Positions 16,456 to 24,703 of a stretch of DNA of 64,000 nt are shown here, in pieces. Position 1 is the first letter of the stretch. Each line of letters opens with the position of its first letter. The notes beneath the pieces were generated by a model. That model was not told the DNA's origin and did no database searches. It saw nothing but the letters and a program-made list of their open reading frames with translations. The position numbers and the translations under genes were made by a program. The DNA is from CAVUPF01 sp963803755 (GTDB lineage: Bacteria > Actinomycetota > Thermoleophilia > Solirubrobacterales > 70-9), in contig CAWDNP010000012.1 in the NCBI GenBank assembly GCA_963803755.1, positions 62,001-126,000 on the forward strand, written 5' to 3'.

Positions 16456-17827
16456 CTAGAAGGTTCCCTCGACCGCGACTGGTGTGCCGTATCGAGGGAT
16501 GAGCGTGATGCTGCGCATGACCACGGGATCAGGTTCTGCACGAACGGCTCGGAGGTTGGCGCGTGATACAACCGCGCGGATCACCTCCGACATCTCGGCC
16601 TGTGCCAGCGCGGCCCCGATACAACGACGGATACCGCCTCCGAATGGAAGCCAGGCGTAGGACTCGACGCCCTCCTCGAGGAACCGCTCAGGGCGAAACT
16701 CCTCGGCACCGGGGTAGAGGTCCTCACGGCGCTGGACCAATGCAATAGCTGGGTAGACCCGGATTCCGGCGGGAAGCTCCCAGCCCCCAACGACCCGCGG
16801 TTTGGTGAGCGTGCGCTCGTTCGCATCAATCACCGGCCGCAGCCGCAGCGTTCCGCTGACCACGGCATCCAGGTATGCGTCGTCTCCCTGTCTTCAACTC
16901 GTCCCGTAAACGCGTCAGTACCCGAGGGTTGTGCAGCAGCAAGTCAAAGGCAAAGGCCAGGGCGGTGGCGGTTGTCTCATGGCCGGCAGCCAACATCGTC
17001 ACCAGCTCATCGCGCAACTCGACGTCGCTCATCGGTCGCCCGTCTTCATCGCGGGCCCCCAGCAGGATCGACAGGATGTCGGTGCGCTCCCCAATGTCTT
17101 GTTCGCGCCGCCGCCGAACGATCTCCTCATACACGAACTCATCCAGTGTTCGCACACGTCTCCGCACCTGCCCCCAAGGGCTCAACGGGCCGAGGTCTCG
17201 CCGCAACAGCCCGGGAAGATAGAAAGCGGGCCCAAACTTGACCAGGGCGGAGAATGCCGTACGTAGGCGCTCGACCCGATCGGGGTCTGCGAATCCAAAG
17301 ACGGCGCGACAGATCACCTCGAGGGTTAGAGCGCGCATCCGGTCCTGGAGCGCGAACTCAGTGCCCGTGTTCCAGTGAGAGACCTCGGCCTCCGCCACAT
17401 CACGGATCACCGTGCGGAAGGCCTGGACCGCAGAGCCCTGAAACGGCGGCAGCAGTAGCTTTCGCTGGCGCAAATGCTTGGCGCCGTCGAGCACGAGGAC
17501 CGAGTTCTCACCGACCAGGGTGGAGAGAGGCGCGTTGGCCTCGCCGGCATGCAGGTCAGATTGATCGCCGGTCAGCAGGTCGCGGATCGCGTCCGGATCG
17601 GCGACGTAGACGCCAGTACCGAAGACCAGGTATCGAACCGTGAAGACGTCGCCGTAGCGTCGATGCCAGCCGAGCAGCGTCTCGATCGGATGGCGAGCTA
17701 GCCGCAAGGTGTTCAGAGTCGCCGGTGCCCGAGGACCTGGGGGCAGCTCCGCGTGCTTCGCCGCCCTTGCGATGTGATGAGGCAGGGGTGGGGAAGTTTG
17801 CTGAGCTTCGCTATTTACGGCGGGCAA
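16456..17827 (-). pseudogene. Cytochrome P450, frame-broken
   Basis: Two overlapping frames make one P450 of about 456 residues: N-terminal part 17827 to about 16889, C-terminal part about 16885-16456. The break is at CCC 16886-16888 (GGG on the coding strand); one G fewer restores KTGDDAYLDAVVSGTLRLRP. The I-helix AAGHETTATAL, PERF block EEFRPERF and heme loop FGGGIRRCIGAAL with the Cys ligand are present. In the K-helix the normally invariant Glu of ExxR is Gly (SGTLRLRP). A lost Glu plus a frame break suggests a decaying gene, although the frame break alone could be a sequence error. Confidence 0.75.
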
Positions 17828-17940
17828 TGGCCGGACAGTAGCGCAGGCAAGACTGGGCTTACCGTGGCCGTAAGGTCGTTGTCTGAACCGTGGATCGCGA
17901 GCTAGCCTTCCTGGACGACAACTAGCGAAGGGAGGGGCCG

Positions 17941-18364
17941 ATGCTCTCGTGGCTGGCTGAGAAGATGATCGCCCGCAACATGAAGTCGATCCGTGCCGGG
18001 GACCCCGGGTCGACCCTGGCGATGGACGCTGACGACGTCAAGTTCACCTTCCCCGGCGACAGCTCCTTCGCTCCGGGAGCAAACAACAAGCGGGAGTTGG
18101 AGCAGTGGCTCAACCGTTTCGTCAGCCTTGGGGTGGCAGATCTACCCCGACCAGGTGATCCTCAAGGGGTTCCCGTGGCACCAGACGATCTGCGCCCGCG
18201 GCCACGTCCACCTCGACGACCCCACGGATGGGCGCGTCTACGACAACCGCTACGTGATCTGGGGTCGGATCGCCTGGGGGAAACTGCGCGAGTATGAGGT
18301 CTACGAGGACACCGAAAAGAGCCGCAAGCTCGACGAATACCTGGCGAGGGTCGGCAGGGCGTAG
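17941..18364 (+). CDS. NTF2/SnoaL-like protein, frame broken once
   Basis: Two frames combine into about 140 residues: MLSWLAEKMIARNMKSIRAGD to about 18130, then WQIYPDQVILKGFPWHQT to the end at 18364. One G fewer in GGGG (18130-18133) would join RFVSLG to WQIYPDQ. The pattern of an N-terminal helix pair, a strand with FTFPGDSSFAPG and a final sheet (NRYVIWGRIAWGKLREYEVYED) is that of the nuclear-transport-factor-2 fold, used by SnoaL-like cyclases, limonene epoxide hydrolases and many uncharacterised proteins. Function unassigned. Confidence 0.65.
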
Positions 18365-18382
18365 CGCGAACGGACCGCAGCC

Positions 18383-19222
18383 GTGACCGAGCGGGCGGAC
18401 GCGGACGCAACGGCGGTTCGCGCGCTCGTGCGCGGGGAGGTGCAGGGCCGCGGATACCGCGACGCGGCGCTGCAGAGGGCGCACCGTCTCGGAGTGATGG
18501 GCTGGGTGCGAAACGTGCAGGACGGCAGCGTGCTCGTCCACGCCGAGGGACCCGAACGGACGGTTGAGGAGCTGGTGGCCTTCCTGCACGAGGGGCCGCC
18601 TGCCGCAAGGGTCACCGACGTGGCGATCGAGCCCGTGAGGGTCGAGGGACACGAGCAGTTCGCAATCCGCGGCGTCAGCGCCGGTGCCTTCGTCGTCGGG
18701 GAGCACGCCGCCACCGCCCATCACTTCGACCTGCGCTTGGAGGTTGGCGGGGTAATGCGCTCCTGGGCGGTCCCGAAGGGTCCCTCGATGGATCCTGCAG
18801 TCAGGCGCCTCGCCGTGGAGGTCGGCGACCACGCGATCGACCACAACGCCTTCGAGGGCGTGATCGGAGACGGCCGTGTGATCGTCTGGGACCGCGGGCG
18901 CTACGAGCAGGGCGGCCGGGTCGCCTGGCCGCAGGCCCTTGACCGCGGCCACGCCGTGTTCGTCCTGCATGGGGAAAAGCTTCGCGGCGGCTTTGCCCTG
19001 CAGCGCACCCATCCCGGCGAGAAGCCTCAGTGGCTGCTGATCAAGCGTCGTGACGAGCACGCGCGCCCAGGCTCAGATGTGGTCGCAGAACACCCGCAGT
19101 CGGTGATCAGCGCCAATACGCTCGATCAGCTCTTCCGAGACGTGACTGAGGCAGGCTTCTTGTCCCGCCGCCCTGCACCGCCTCAAGCCCGACCAGAGTA
19201 CTGCCCTGATCCTCTTCGCTAG
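18383..19222 (+). CDS. Acylphosphatase domain fused to LigD-type 3'-phosphoesterase domain
   Basis: 279 residues from GTG 18383. Residues about 12-98 are an acylphosphatase: RGEVQGRGYRDAAL carries the phosphate-binding Arg and GWVRNVQDGSV the catalytic Asn. Residues about 108-235 match the DNA-end 3'-phosphoesterase domain of bacterial LigD: FVVGEHAATAHHFDLRLEV, RSWAVPKGPSMDP, VGDHAIDHNAFEGVI, VIVWDRGRYE. That domain trims 3' phosphates or ribonucleotides from DNA breaks with metal-binding His/Asp residues, which are kept here. No ligase, Ku or polymerase domain is nearby. The joining of the two domains is visible directly; its purpose is not. Confidence 0.85.
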   Translation: MTERADADATAVRALVRGEVQGRGYRDAALQRAHRLGVMGWVRNVQDGSVLVHAEGPERTVEELVAFLHEGPPAARVTDVAIEPVRVEGHEQFAIRGVSAGAFVVGEHAATAHHFDLRLEVGGVMRSWAVPKGPSMDPAVRRLAVEVGDHAIDHNAFEGVIGDGRVIVWDRGRYEQGGRVAWPQALDRGHAVFVLHGEKLRGGFALQRTHPGEKPQWLLIKRRDEHARPGSDVVAEHPQSVISANTLDQLFRDVTEAGFLSRRPAPPQARPEYCPDPLR

Positions 19223-19279
19223 TGGTTACTCCTACCGCTATGCCGACCTCCGGGTTATGCGGGGAGCAAGCTTGAGAGA

Positions 19280-19353
19280 CGCCCCGGGCTGGACTCGAAC
19301 CAGCGGCCTGTCGCTTAGAAGGCGACTGCTCTTTCCAGCTGAGCTACCGGGGC
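19280..19353 (-). tRNA. tRNA-Arg (anticodon TCT), intact copy inside the island
   Basis: The reverse strand folds fully: acceptor GCCCCGG/CCGGGGC plus G73, D-arm GCTC...GAGC, anticodon arm GTCGC-CTTCTAA-GCGAC (anticodon TCT), T-arm GCTGG-TTCGAGT-CCAGC. It shares its anticodon with the split tRNA at 14108/19519, but the acceptor and anticodon stems differ, so it is not a simple duplicate. It lies 163 bp inside the right junction of the island. Confidence 0.95.
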
Positions 19354-19516
19354 GGGATCGTCGAGATTATCCCGCAATCGAGGCTGGGCTGGGTAGGAAC
19401 ACGGGTAGGAACAAAACCGGGAGAATTGTGTCCGTTCTCGTCTTCCTCTATCATCTTGAAAAGCTACTTTTTGCAGGCAAAACGTTCCCTAGAGCAGGTG
19501 ATCAAGCCGTGATGCT

Positions 19517-19527
19517 GCCTTCTAAGC
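19517..19527 (+). repeat. Right 11-bp direct repeat GCCTTCTAAGC (att-like)
   Basis: Second copy of the repeat at 14137-14147. From here rightwards the sequence completes the tRNA whose 5' half is at 14108. Confidence 0.7.
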
Positions 19528-19558
19528 CGTGGGTTGCTGGTTGAATCCAACCGGGGGC
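19519..19558 (+). pseudogene. 3' half of the split tRNA-Arg(TCT) gene
   Basis: Anticodon loop CTTCTAA, 3' anticodon stem GCCGT, variable loop GGGTT, T-stem GCTGG and acceptor 3' strand CGGGGGC are recognisable. The T-loop has lost one base (TTGAAT instead of TTCGAAT) and the 3' T-stem has changed (CCAAC), so this half is decaying. It pairs with the 5' half at 14108-14147. Confidence 0.8.
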
Positions 19559-19576
19559 GTCCAGATCGGGGACTGC

Positions 19577-20599
19577 TCAGCAGGCGTGAACAAGGGCCGC
19601 ACTCTTGACGACTTCGAAGGCGCTGCCGGGGATGCGCTTCAGCTGGTCGAGGTTTTCGTTATTCCAGCGCCGGTCGCTGGTGCCGCTGAAGTACCAGTTC
19701 GAGCCGTTGTCGGCGACGACCAAGCCGTAGCGTTTCAGCGCGGTGGCGATCGTCTTGGCCGCGCCACTGAAGCCACCGAGGCCGTAGTCGGCCTTCAGTC
19801 GCAGGCGCAGCCCCATCGGCGGCGCGTCGGGGCTGGAGGTGTCGCCGGCGCAGTGGGAGGCGGGGTGGACCCAGGCGTTGCGGGTGCTTTCGAAGGTGAC
19901 GCGGATCGCGTGGTCGATCTTTCCGGAGGCGGCTTCTTCGTAGCGGACCAAGCCGGGGAAGATCGGCAGCCCGGCAGCGTCGGCCGAGGTCCAGGAGTCC
20001 GGCCGCCGCGCGATCGAACGGAGATTCCAGCGGACTCCTGAGTCGGCGTCCCAGTGAGGATGCCCTCCGGGCACAAAGAAAGCCCGGTAGAGCTCGTAGA
20101 GCATGCAGCTGGAGCGGTCAACGACTAGGACGTGGCGATCGCCTTCGCTTCGCTGCCCGCCCTCGATCGGTGCGCCCTTGGGGATAGGGAACGGGCCGGG
20201 GTCGCTTTCGCTGCCATAGGCGGTGTAGTGGATCGGTAGCTTGCGTTGATGGGCGCCGACGACGGCGTATGGGAACCCGTAGGCGCGGGGCGAGCCGAAG
20301 TCGGGGTGCAGGTGATCGCCGCCGTGAGAATCGATATAGGCGATGTAAGCGGCCGAACGGGGGTCAACCGGCGCCCTGGAGATGTCTTGGTTCCAGGCGG
20401 ACTCGTTTGGCTGTGACGGCGCGGTAGCCGGCAGCGAGGCGGGAGGGTCGGGGAAGACTGGGCAGGTGCCGAGGCTGGGGTAGGGGCCGAGCTCGCTGGC
20501 GCTAGCCATCGGAGACCTGGCCGCAATCGCGACGCCGGCGAGCGCTGCAGTGGTCATGACCACTACAACCGCGATCGTGCTCCACGCTTGGCGCCTCAC
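19577..20599 (-). CDS. Secreted or membrane-anchored protein of unknown function
   Basis: 340 residues with an N-terminal signal peptide (MRRQAW, then a hydrophobic core to about residue 27, then ARSPMASA). The mature part contains SAWNQDISRAPVDPRSAAYI, GDRHVLVVDRSSCMLYELY, an HPASHCAG block and a C-terminal NWYFSGTSDRRWNNENLDQLKRIPGSAFEV-type ending. It resembles a family of secreted bacterial proteins often found in soil actinobacteria, but I cannot name an activity. Cys residues in the mature protein could form disulfides. It follows a small gene whose stop overlaps its start by 4 bp. Confidence 0.75.
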   Translation of the reverse strand: MRRQAWSTIAVVVVMTTAALAGVAIAARSPMASASELGPYPSLGTCPVFPDPPASLPATAPSQPNESAWNQDISRAPVDPRSAAYIAYIDSHGGDHLHPDFGSPRAYGFPYAVVGAHQRKLPIHYTAYGSESDPGPFPIPKGAPIEGGQRSEGDRHVLVVDRSSCMLYELYRAFFVPGGHPHWDADSGVRWNLRSIARRPDSWTSADAAGLPIFPGLVRYEEAASGKIDHAIRVTFESTRNAWVHPASHCAGDTSSPDAPPMGLRLRLKADYGLGGFSGAAKTIATALKRYGLVVADNGSNWYFSGTSDRRWNNENLDQLKRIPGSAFEVVKSAALVHAC

Positions 20600-20790
20600 G
20601 CTTCTGGTGAGCGCTCGCGGATCCGCAGGCGACCGATTTCAAGGTCCTCGACCTTGAGTTTGGCGATCGAGGCGCGCCGGATCGCGAGCCGGCCGACGCT
20701 GAGGCGCCCGATCGCAAAGCCGCCCACAGCGGCCGCGCCCACGGCGAGTGCGCCGAGCGCCGCTGCCCCCCGCGCCTGCGCTCCGGTCAT
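20596..20790 (-). CDS. Small Ala/Gly-rich repeat protein
   Basis: 64 residues from ATG 20790 (an upstream in-frame start at 20853 would add 21). The sequence is a run of five-residue-like repeats (AALGALAVGAAAVGGFAIGR, LSVGRLAIRRASIAKLKV), suggesting a short solenoid or a membrane-associated helix hairpin. The 4-bp overlap with the secreted-protein gene indicates translational coupling. Divergent from the amidotransferase gene. Family unknown. Confidence 0.6.
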   Translation of the reverse strand: MTGAQARGAAALGALAVGAAAVGGFAIGRLSVGRLAIRRASIAKLKVEDLEIGRLRIRERSPEA

Positions 20791-20877
20791 CGTCGCCGGG
20801 CGAAGCTCCGGCCTGAAGATGGCGATCGACCGCAGTCTTTGCATCCCGCGCACCGTAGCGCGATTAGCCTGCGGCTC

Positions 20878-21597
20878 GTGAATGATGCCACGCTTCCGCC
20901 GCTACTGGTGCTCAGACATGCGTCCTGGGAGGGCCCGCACCGAATCCTCGACGCCTTCGGATCGCTCGCCGTCAGGATCGTCGATCCCCTCGAGGGCGAC
21001 CCGCTGCCCGGCTTGTTGGAGAGCTCGGGCGTGCTGGTGATGGGTGGGCCTATGAGCGTCGACGAGACCGCCCGCCACCCGGAGCTCGCGATCGAGCGCG
21101 ATTGGATCGCCGACGCAGTGCACCGAAACATCCCGGTGCTCGGCATCTGCCTCGGCGCCCAGCTTCTGGCGAGCGCGCTCGGTGCCTGGGTGAGACCTGG
21201 GGAGAGGCCAGAGATTGGGTTCGCTCCAATCGAGGTACTCGACCCCACCGACCCGATCGTCGGGGCCCTGGCCCCCGCGCAGAACGTCCTGCACTGGCAC
21301 GGCGATGTCTTCGAGCTGCCCGATGGCGCCCAGCTCCTTGCTTCCTCTGCGCAGACCGTGAACCAGGCCTTCCGTTTCGGCAATGCCTGGGGCTTGCTCT
21401 TCCATCCCGAGGCGGACGCGGCGCTGGTCAAGGCCTGGCTCTCTGTGCCGCAGATGGCCGCAGAGGCCGAGCGTGCCCTCGGTCGTGAGGGCGTCGCCGC
21501 CCTGCTCGGCGAAGCGTTCGCGGTGCAGCGGGAGCTGACCCGGAGCTCAACCCCCGGCTTCCGCGCCTTCGCCAAGATGGTCGAAGCTGCAAAATGA
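20878..21597 (+). CDS. Class I glutamine amidotransferase-like protein (GMP synthase-like)
   Basis: 239 residues from GTG 20878. The triad is visible: nucleophilic Cys in LGICLGAQLLASALG and His/Glu in LLFHPEADAAL. The opening LLVLRHASWEGPHRILDAFG and VLVMGGPMSVDE match the stand-alone GMP-synthase-like amidotransferases found widely in actinobacteria, often with unknown acceptors. Length is normal. The ABC transporter gene starts 4 bp after its stop, so the three genes may form one operon. Confidence 0.88.
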   Translation: MNDATLPPLLVLRHASWEGPHRILDAFGSLAVRIVDPLEGDPLPGLLESSGVLVMGGPMSVDETARHPELAIERDWIADAVHRNIPVLGICLGAQLLASALGAWVRPGERPEIGFAPIEVLDPTDPIVGALAPAQNVLHWHGDVFELPDGAQLLASSAQTVNQAFRFGNAWGLLFHPEADAALVKAWLSVPQMAAEAERALGREGVAALLGEAFAVQRELTRSSTPGFRAFAKMVEAAK

Positions 21598-21601
21598 TGG
21601 G

Positions 21602-22630
21602 GTGAGTGCGGTGGCGACGGCAGAGCGGATGGCTAATGAGGCGGGCGCCGTCGCCATCTCGGTTCGCCAGCTGAGCAAGTCCTTTGGCGAGATTGAGGCG
21701 GTCCGCGGCGTCAGCTTCGAGGTGGCGACGGGGGAAGTGTTCGGCTTCCTCGGCCCCAACGGTGCTGGCAAGACGACGACGATCAACATGCTATGCACGC
21801 TGAGCGCGCCCAGCGGCGGCGCCGCCAGCGTCTCCGGCTTTGACGTGGTTACCCAGCGCGATGACGTGCGACGCCACATCGGCCTTGTCTTCCAGGACCC
21901 GACCCTCGACGGGTACCTGACGGCGGAGCAGAACCTGCGCCTGCATGCCGAGCTCTACGGCGTCGAGAAGCAGCTGGTGGCGCCGCGGATGCGTCAGGTG
22001 TTGGAGATGGTCGGGCTGTGGGAGAGGCGAAAGGCGCAGGTCCTCACCTTCTCGGGTGGGATGCGGCGCCGACTGGAGATCGCCCGCGGCCTCATGCACT
22101 CGCCGCGCGTGCTCTTCCTCGACGAGCCGACGATCGGGCTCGACCCCCAGACCCGCAACTCTATTTGGGGCTATATCCGCCAGCTCCAAGAGAGCGAGGA
22201 GATCACGATCTTTATGACCACTCATTACATGGACGAGGCTGAGTTCTGCGGGCGGATCGCGATCATGGACCACGGTGAGATCGTCGCCCTAGACACGCCA
22301 GAGGCGCTCAAGGAGGAGATCGGCGCTGACCGGATCCGGATCGAAACCGACGACGACAGGGCGGCGATCGAGGCGATCCAGGAGCGGTTCGGGCTCGAGG
22401 CCCAGGTCTCTGAGGGGGCGGTCACGTTCGCGGTGCCCGACGGGGAGGAGTTTGTTCCACGCCTGTTCGCAGAGTTGGGCGTGCCGATCCGCTCGGTTAG
22501 CCTCTCCCGCCCGACTCTCGACGACGTTTTCATGTCACACACGGGGACGACGATCCGCGACGCGGAAGAGTCGGGTAACAAAGCGGCGAACCGGATCGCG
22601 ATGCAGATGATGAGCGGAGGGCGGCGGTGA
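21602..22630 (+). CDS. ABC transporter ATP-binding protein (DrrA/daunorubicin-resistance type)
   Basis: 342 residues from GTG 21602. Walker A GPNGAGKTTTIN, Q-loop GLVFQDPTLDGYLTAEQNL, signature TFSGGMRRRLEIARGLMHSP, Walker B VLFLDEPTIGLD and H-loop TTHYMDEAE are all present. The C-terminal extension of about 90 residues (ETDDDRAAIEAIQERFGLEA ... SLSRPTLDDVFMSHTG) is typical of DrrA-like exporters. Its stop overlaps the permease start by 4 bp. Substrate unknown; the pair probably exports a drug, lipid or polyketide-like compound across the inner membrane. Confidence 0.93.
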   Translation: MSAVATAERMANEAGAVAISVRQLSKSFGEIEAVRGVSFEVATGEVFGFLGPNGAGKTTTINMLCTLSAPSGGAASVSGFDVVTQRDDVRRHIGLVFQDPTLDGYLTAEQNLRLHAELYGVEKQLVAPRMRQVLEMVGLWERRKAQVLTFSGGMRRRLEIARGLMHSPRVLFLDEPTIGLDPQTRNSIWGYIRQLQESEEITIFMTTHYMDEAEFCGRIAIMDHGEIVALDTPEALKEEIGADRIRIETDDDRAAIEAIQERFGLEAQVSEGAVTFAVPDGEEFVPRLFAELGVPIRSVSLSRPTLDDVFMSHTGTTIRDAEESGNKAANRIAMQMMSGGRR

Positions 22631-23520
22631 GCGTGCCGACGGAGACCGCGACAGTTGCGGCTGGGACGCCGCATGAGGTCGTCACCGTCAGGGTGCCGGC
22701 GCGCAGCTTCGGCAGCGAGCTGCGGGCGATCAAGATCGTCTGGCGCCGTGAGCTGATCCGCTTCTCCAAAGACCGGATGCGAATCATCACCTCGCTGGTC
22801 CAGCCGCTGCTCTTCCTCTTCGTGCTCGGATCGGGGCTCCAGCAGCTCTCGGCGGCGAGCACCCACGGCGTCAACCTAAAGACCTTCATCTATCCGGGGA
22901 TCCTCTGCATATCGGTGATGTTTACCGCGATGTTCTCGGCCGCCTCGATCGTCTGGGATCGCGAGTTCGGTTTCTTGCGCGAGATGATGGTGGCGCCGAT
23001 ACGGCGCAGCTCAATCGTGATCGGCAAGTGCTTCGGCGGGGCGACGGTCGCTGCTCTGCAGGGCGTGATCCTGCTCTGCCTGGCGGGGACGGTCGGTGTT
23101 CCCTACGACCCATTGATGATCCTCGGCGTCTTCTTCCTGCAGCTACTGCTCGCCTTCAGCATCACCGCCTTCGGCGTCATGGCGGCAGTCCGGGTCAAAC
23201 AGATGCAGTCGTTCATGGGCCTGATGCAGATGGTGATCATGCCGATGTTCTTCATATCCGGCGCGCTGTTCCCGGTCACCAACCTGCCCGGCTGGCTCGC
23301 CTTCCTCAACCGCATCGACCCCCTCACCTACGCGGTCGCCCCGATGCGCAGTCTCATCTTCAGCCATCTCGCCCTCAGCGAAGCCGCTAAGCAGGCGCTT
23401 GATCCCGGCATCACCTGGTTCGGCTGGACCGTCCCCGCCGTCCTTGAGGTTGCCACCGTCCTCGTCCTTGGCCTGATCATGCTGGCGATTGCGATCTGGG
23501 AGTTCAACGCGGGGGAGTAG
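22627..23520 (+). CDS. ABC-2 type permease
   Basis: 297 residues from GTG 22627, coupled to the ATPase gene by a GTGA overlap. Six hydrophobic segments follow a cytoplasmic N-terminus with KIVWRRELIRFSKDRMRII. The ABC-2 signature lies around GLMQMVIMPMFFISGALFPVTNLPGWLAFLNRIDPLTYAV, a block typical of DrrB-like export permeases. Forms the membrane channel for the partner ATPase. Confidence 0.92.
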   Translation: MSVPTETATVAAGTPHEVVTVRVPARSFGSELRAIKIVWRRELIRFSKDRMRIITSLVQPLLFLFVLGSGLQQLSAASTHGVNLKTFIYPGILCISVMFTAMFSAASIVWDREFGFLREMMVAPIRRSSIVIGKCFGGATVAALQGVILLCLAGTVGVPYDPLMILGVFFLQLLLAFSITAFGVMAAVRVKQMQSFMGLMQMVIMPMFFISGALFPVTNLPGWLAFLNRIDPLTYAVAPMRSLIFSHLALSEAAKQALDPGITWFGWTVPAVLEVATVLVLGLIMLAIAIWEFNAGE

Positions 23521-23590
23521 TCGACCCCCCCAGTGCGTGCCCCGGTTGAATGCGATCGGCCTCGGGCCGCACGCCAGATCGATGCTGCGC

Positions 23591-23620
23591 GGTGGACGTA
23601 GTTCAGTTGGTAGAGCTCCT
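23591..23620 (+). pseudogene. 5' part of a split tRNA-His gene
   Basis: G(-1) plus acceptor strand GTGGACG, TA, D-arm GTTC...GAGC and the first bases of the anticodon stem (CCT) are recognisable; after 23620 the sequence does not form a tRNA. The complementary half is at 25682-25723: GTGGACG pairs perfectly with CGTCCAC, and C73 faces G(-1), the tRNA-His hallmark. Confidence 0.8.
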
Positions 23621-23656
23621 TTTGCACTCAATCCGTAGCGGGCGATGCACTCGTAA

Positions 23657-23728
23657 GGCGACCAGAGGGAATCGAACCCTCATTGTCGCGACCACAACGC
23701 GAAGTTCTACCGTTGAACTATGGCCGCC
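23657..23728 (-). tRNA. tRNA-His (anticodon GTG), intact copy inside the inserted segment
   Basis: The reverse strand gives G(-1), acceptor GCGGCCA/TGGTCGC with C73, D-arm GTTC-AACGGTA-GAAC, anticodon arm TCGCG-TTGTGGT-CGCGA (anticodon GTG), a 4-base variable loop and T-arm GAGGG-TTCGATT-CCCTC. The body differs strongly from the split tRNA-His around it (acceptor GTGGACG), so it has a separate origin. Confidence 0.95.
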
Positions 23729-23996
23729 ATGTAAGCCGGGGCAGCTTATCGAGGCCCTATCCCCAGGTGCCTGGATGCCCGCGAGAAAGCCCGGCACAGC
23801 ACCATGGCCACCGCCATGGCGAGCCTTGGATGGTCCTCGACCACCAGCACCTTCCTTGTCCAAGCCGGTGCCTGGCACCCCCAAGGATGCCCGATCTGTC
23901 ACACAGCCACATACAGCGTTTTAAGGCGGTGTTATCCCTGACGTCGTATAACGATCTCCGATGCAAACGGTCCGCCAAACTAAGGAGATTCACGAT

Positions 23997-24467
23997 ATGA
24001 AGACAATGCAAGCGATTTCGATGCCAAGGCCACACAGGCTGTGGATTGCCCTACCGCTTGTCATGTCAACCTTGGCGGTGGTGCTCTTTCCTGTCTCGGC
24101 GCATGCGGCACCAGAACCCCCGGCGGCGCCAACCGCGAAAGCATTGCGGGAAGTTCGAAGCGGGAATAACCCATGGGTTCGCGGTTACAACAACCACTGG
24201 GAATACGGCCCCGGCCCGATGATGAACCGCCCTATTGGCGTTGGCGACCGAGGCGCACCGCGCTGGTTGGCGGGCCTTTTGATCGTGCTCGCCGCCGCCC
24301 TTGCCGTCGCGTTGGCATGGAGCCTGCTGAGGAACAGGGCCAAGGGGGCACCCGAAGGAGGCGCGCAGCAGATTCTCGAACGGCGTTTGGCTGAGGGAGC
24401 TATCGGCGTTGAGGAGTTTGAACAGCGTCGAGGTGCCCTCCGAGGGAACGACCGAAAGCTCAGCTGA
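23997..24467 (+). CDS. SHOCT-domain membrane protein
   Basis: 156 residues; ATG 23997 has TAAGGAGA about 9 nt upstream. A signal/anchor region lies at about 10-38 (LWIALPLVMSTLAVVLFPVSAHAA); the middle is rich in Pro and Asn (NNPWVRGYNNHWEYGPGPMM); a second transmembrane segment covers about 90-110 (WLAGLLIVLAAALAVALAWSLL). The C-terminal QQILERRLAEGAIGVEEFEQ is a SHOCT domain, a short helical pair common at the ends of membrane or oligomerising proteins. Function unknown. It lies inside the segment splitting tRNA-His. Confidence 0.8.
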   Translation: MKTMQAISMPRPHRLWIALPLVMSTLAVVLFPVSAHAAPEPPAAPTAKALREVRSGNNPWVRGYNNHWEYGPGPMMNRPIGVGDRGAPRWLAGLLIVLAAALAVALAWSLLRNRAKGAPEGGAQQILERRLAEGAIGVEEFEQRRGALRGNDRKLS

Positions 24468-24570
24468 CCACCAGCCTGATCTTGAGCAAGGGTGGATTCA
24501 GAGCGAGGTGGGCACGGTGTCTTGTTGTCCGAACTGCGGAAGCCTCGATCTCCTAAAGCCGACGAGGTGA
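24433..24570 (+). CDS. Possible small zinc-ribbon protein
   Basis: A 45-residue frame from GTG 24433 (TTG 24418 is an alternative) overlaps the end of the SHOCT gene by 35 bp and ends at TGA 24568. Its last part, SCCPNCGSLDLLKPTR, looks like the start of a zinc ribbon (Cys-x2-Cys-Gly), but no second Cys pair follows, so the protein is either a half-ribbon or truncated. Called with low confidence. Confidence 0.35.
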   Translation: MPSEGTTESSADHQPDLEQGWIQSEVGTVSCCPNCGSLDLLKPTR

Positions 24571-24703
24571 GATCCGGCGGGTTGACTCGATGGACAGTCG
24601 AGGCGGCGTCGGCGGCTGCTGTCGCTTCCGCTTCGAACACCGTTGCGTGTCGCTCTTCGCGCGCGAAGGCAGGGGCGCTCAAATCAGTTGCGGTTTGCTA
24701 TAT

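Larger units (their letters stand above)
14148..19527. mobile_element. Genomic island (about 5.4 kb) splitting tRNA-Arg(TCT)
   Basis: Bounded by the direct repeat GCCTTCTAAGC and by the two halves of a tRNA-Arg. It carries an SDR, a PhnB-like VOC protein, a frame-broken P450, an NTF2-like gene, an acylphosphatase/phosphoesterase fusion and a complete tRNA-Arg(TCT) on the opposite strand. I see no integrase, transposase or relaxase, so it is either non-autonomous or has lost its mobility genes. The unassigned stretches 15097-15633 and 16120-16455 could hold decayed remnants. That it is one element rather than several stacked insertions is inferred. Confidence 0.65.
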
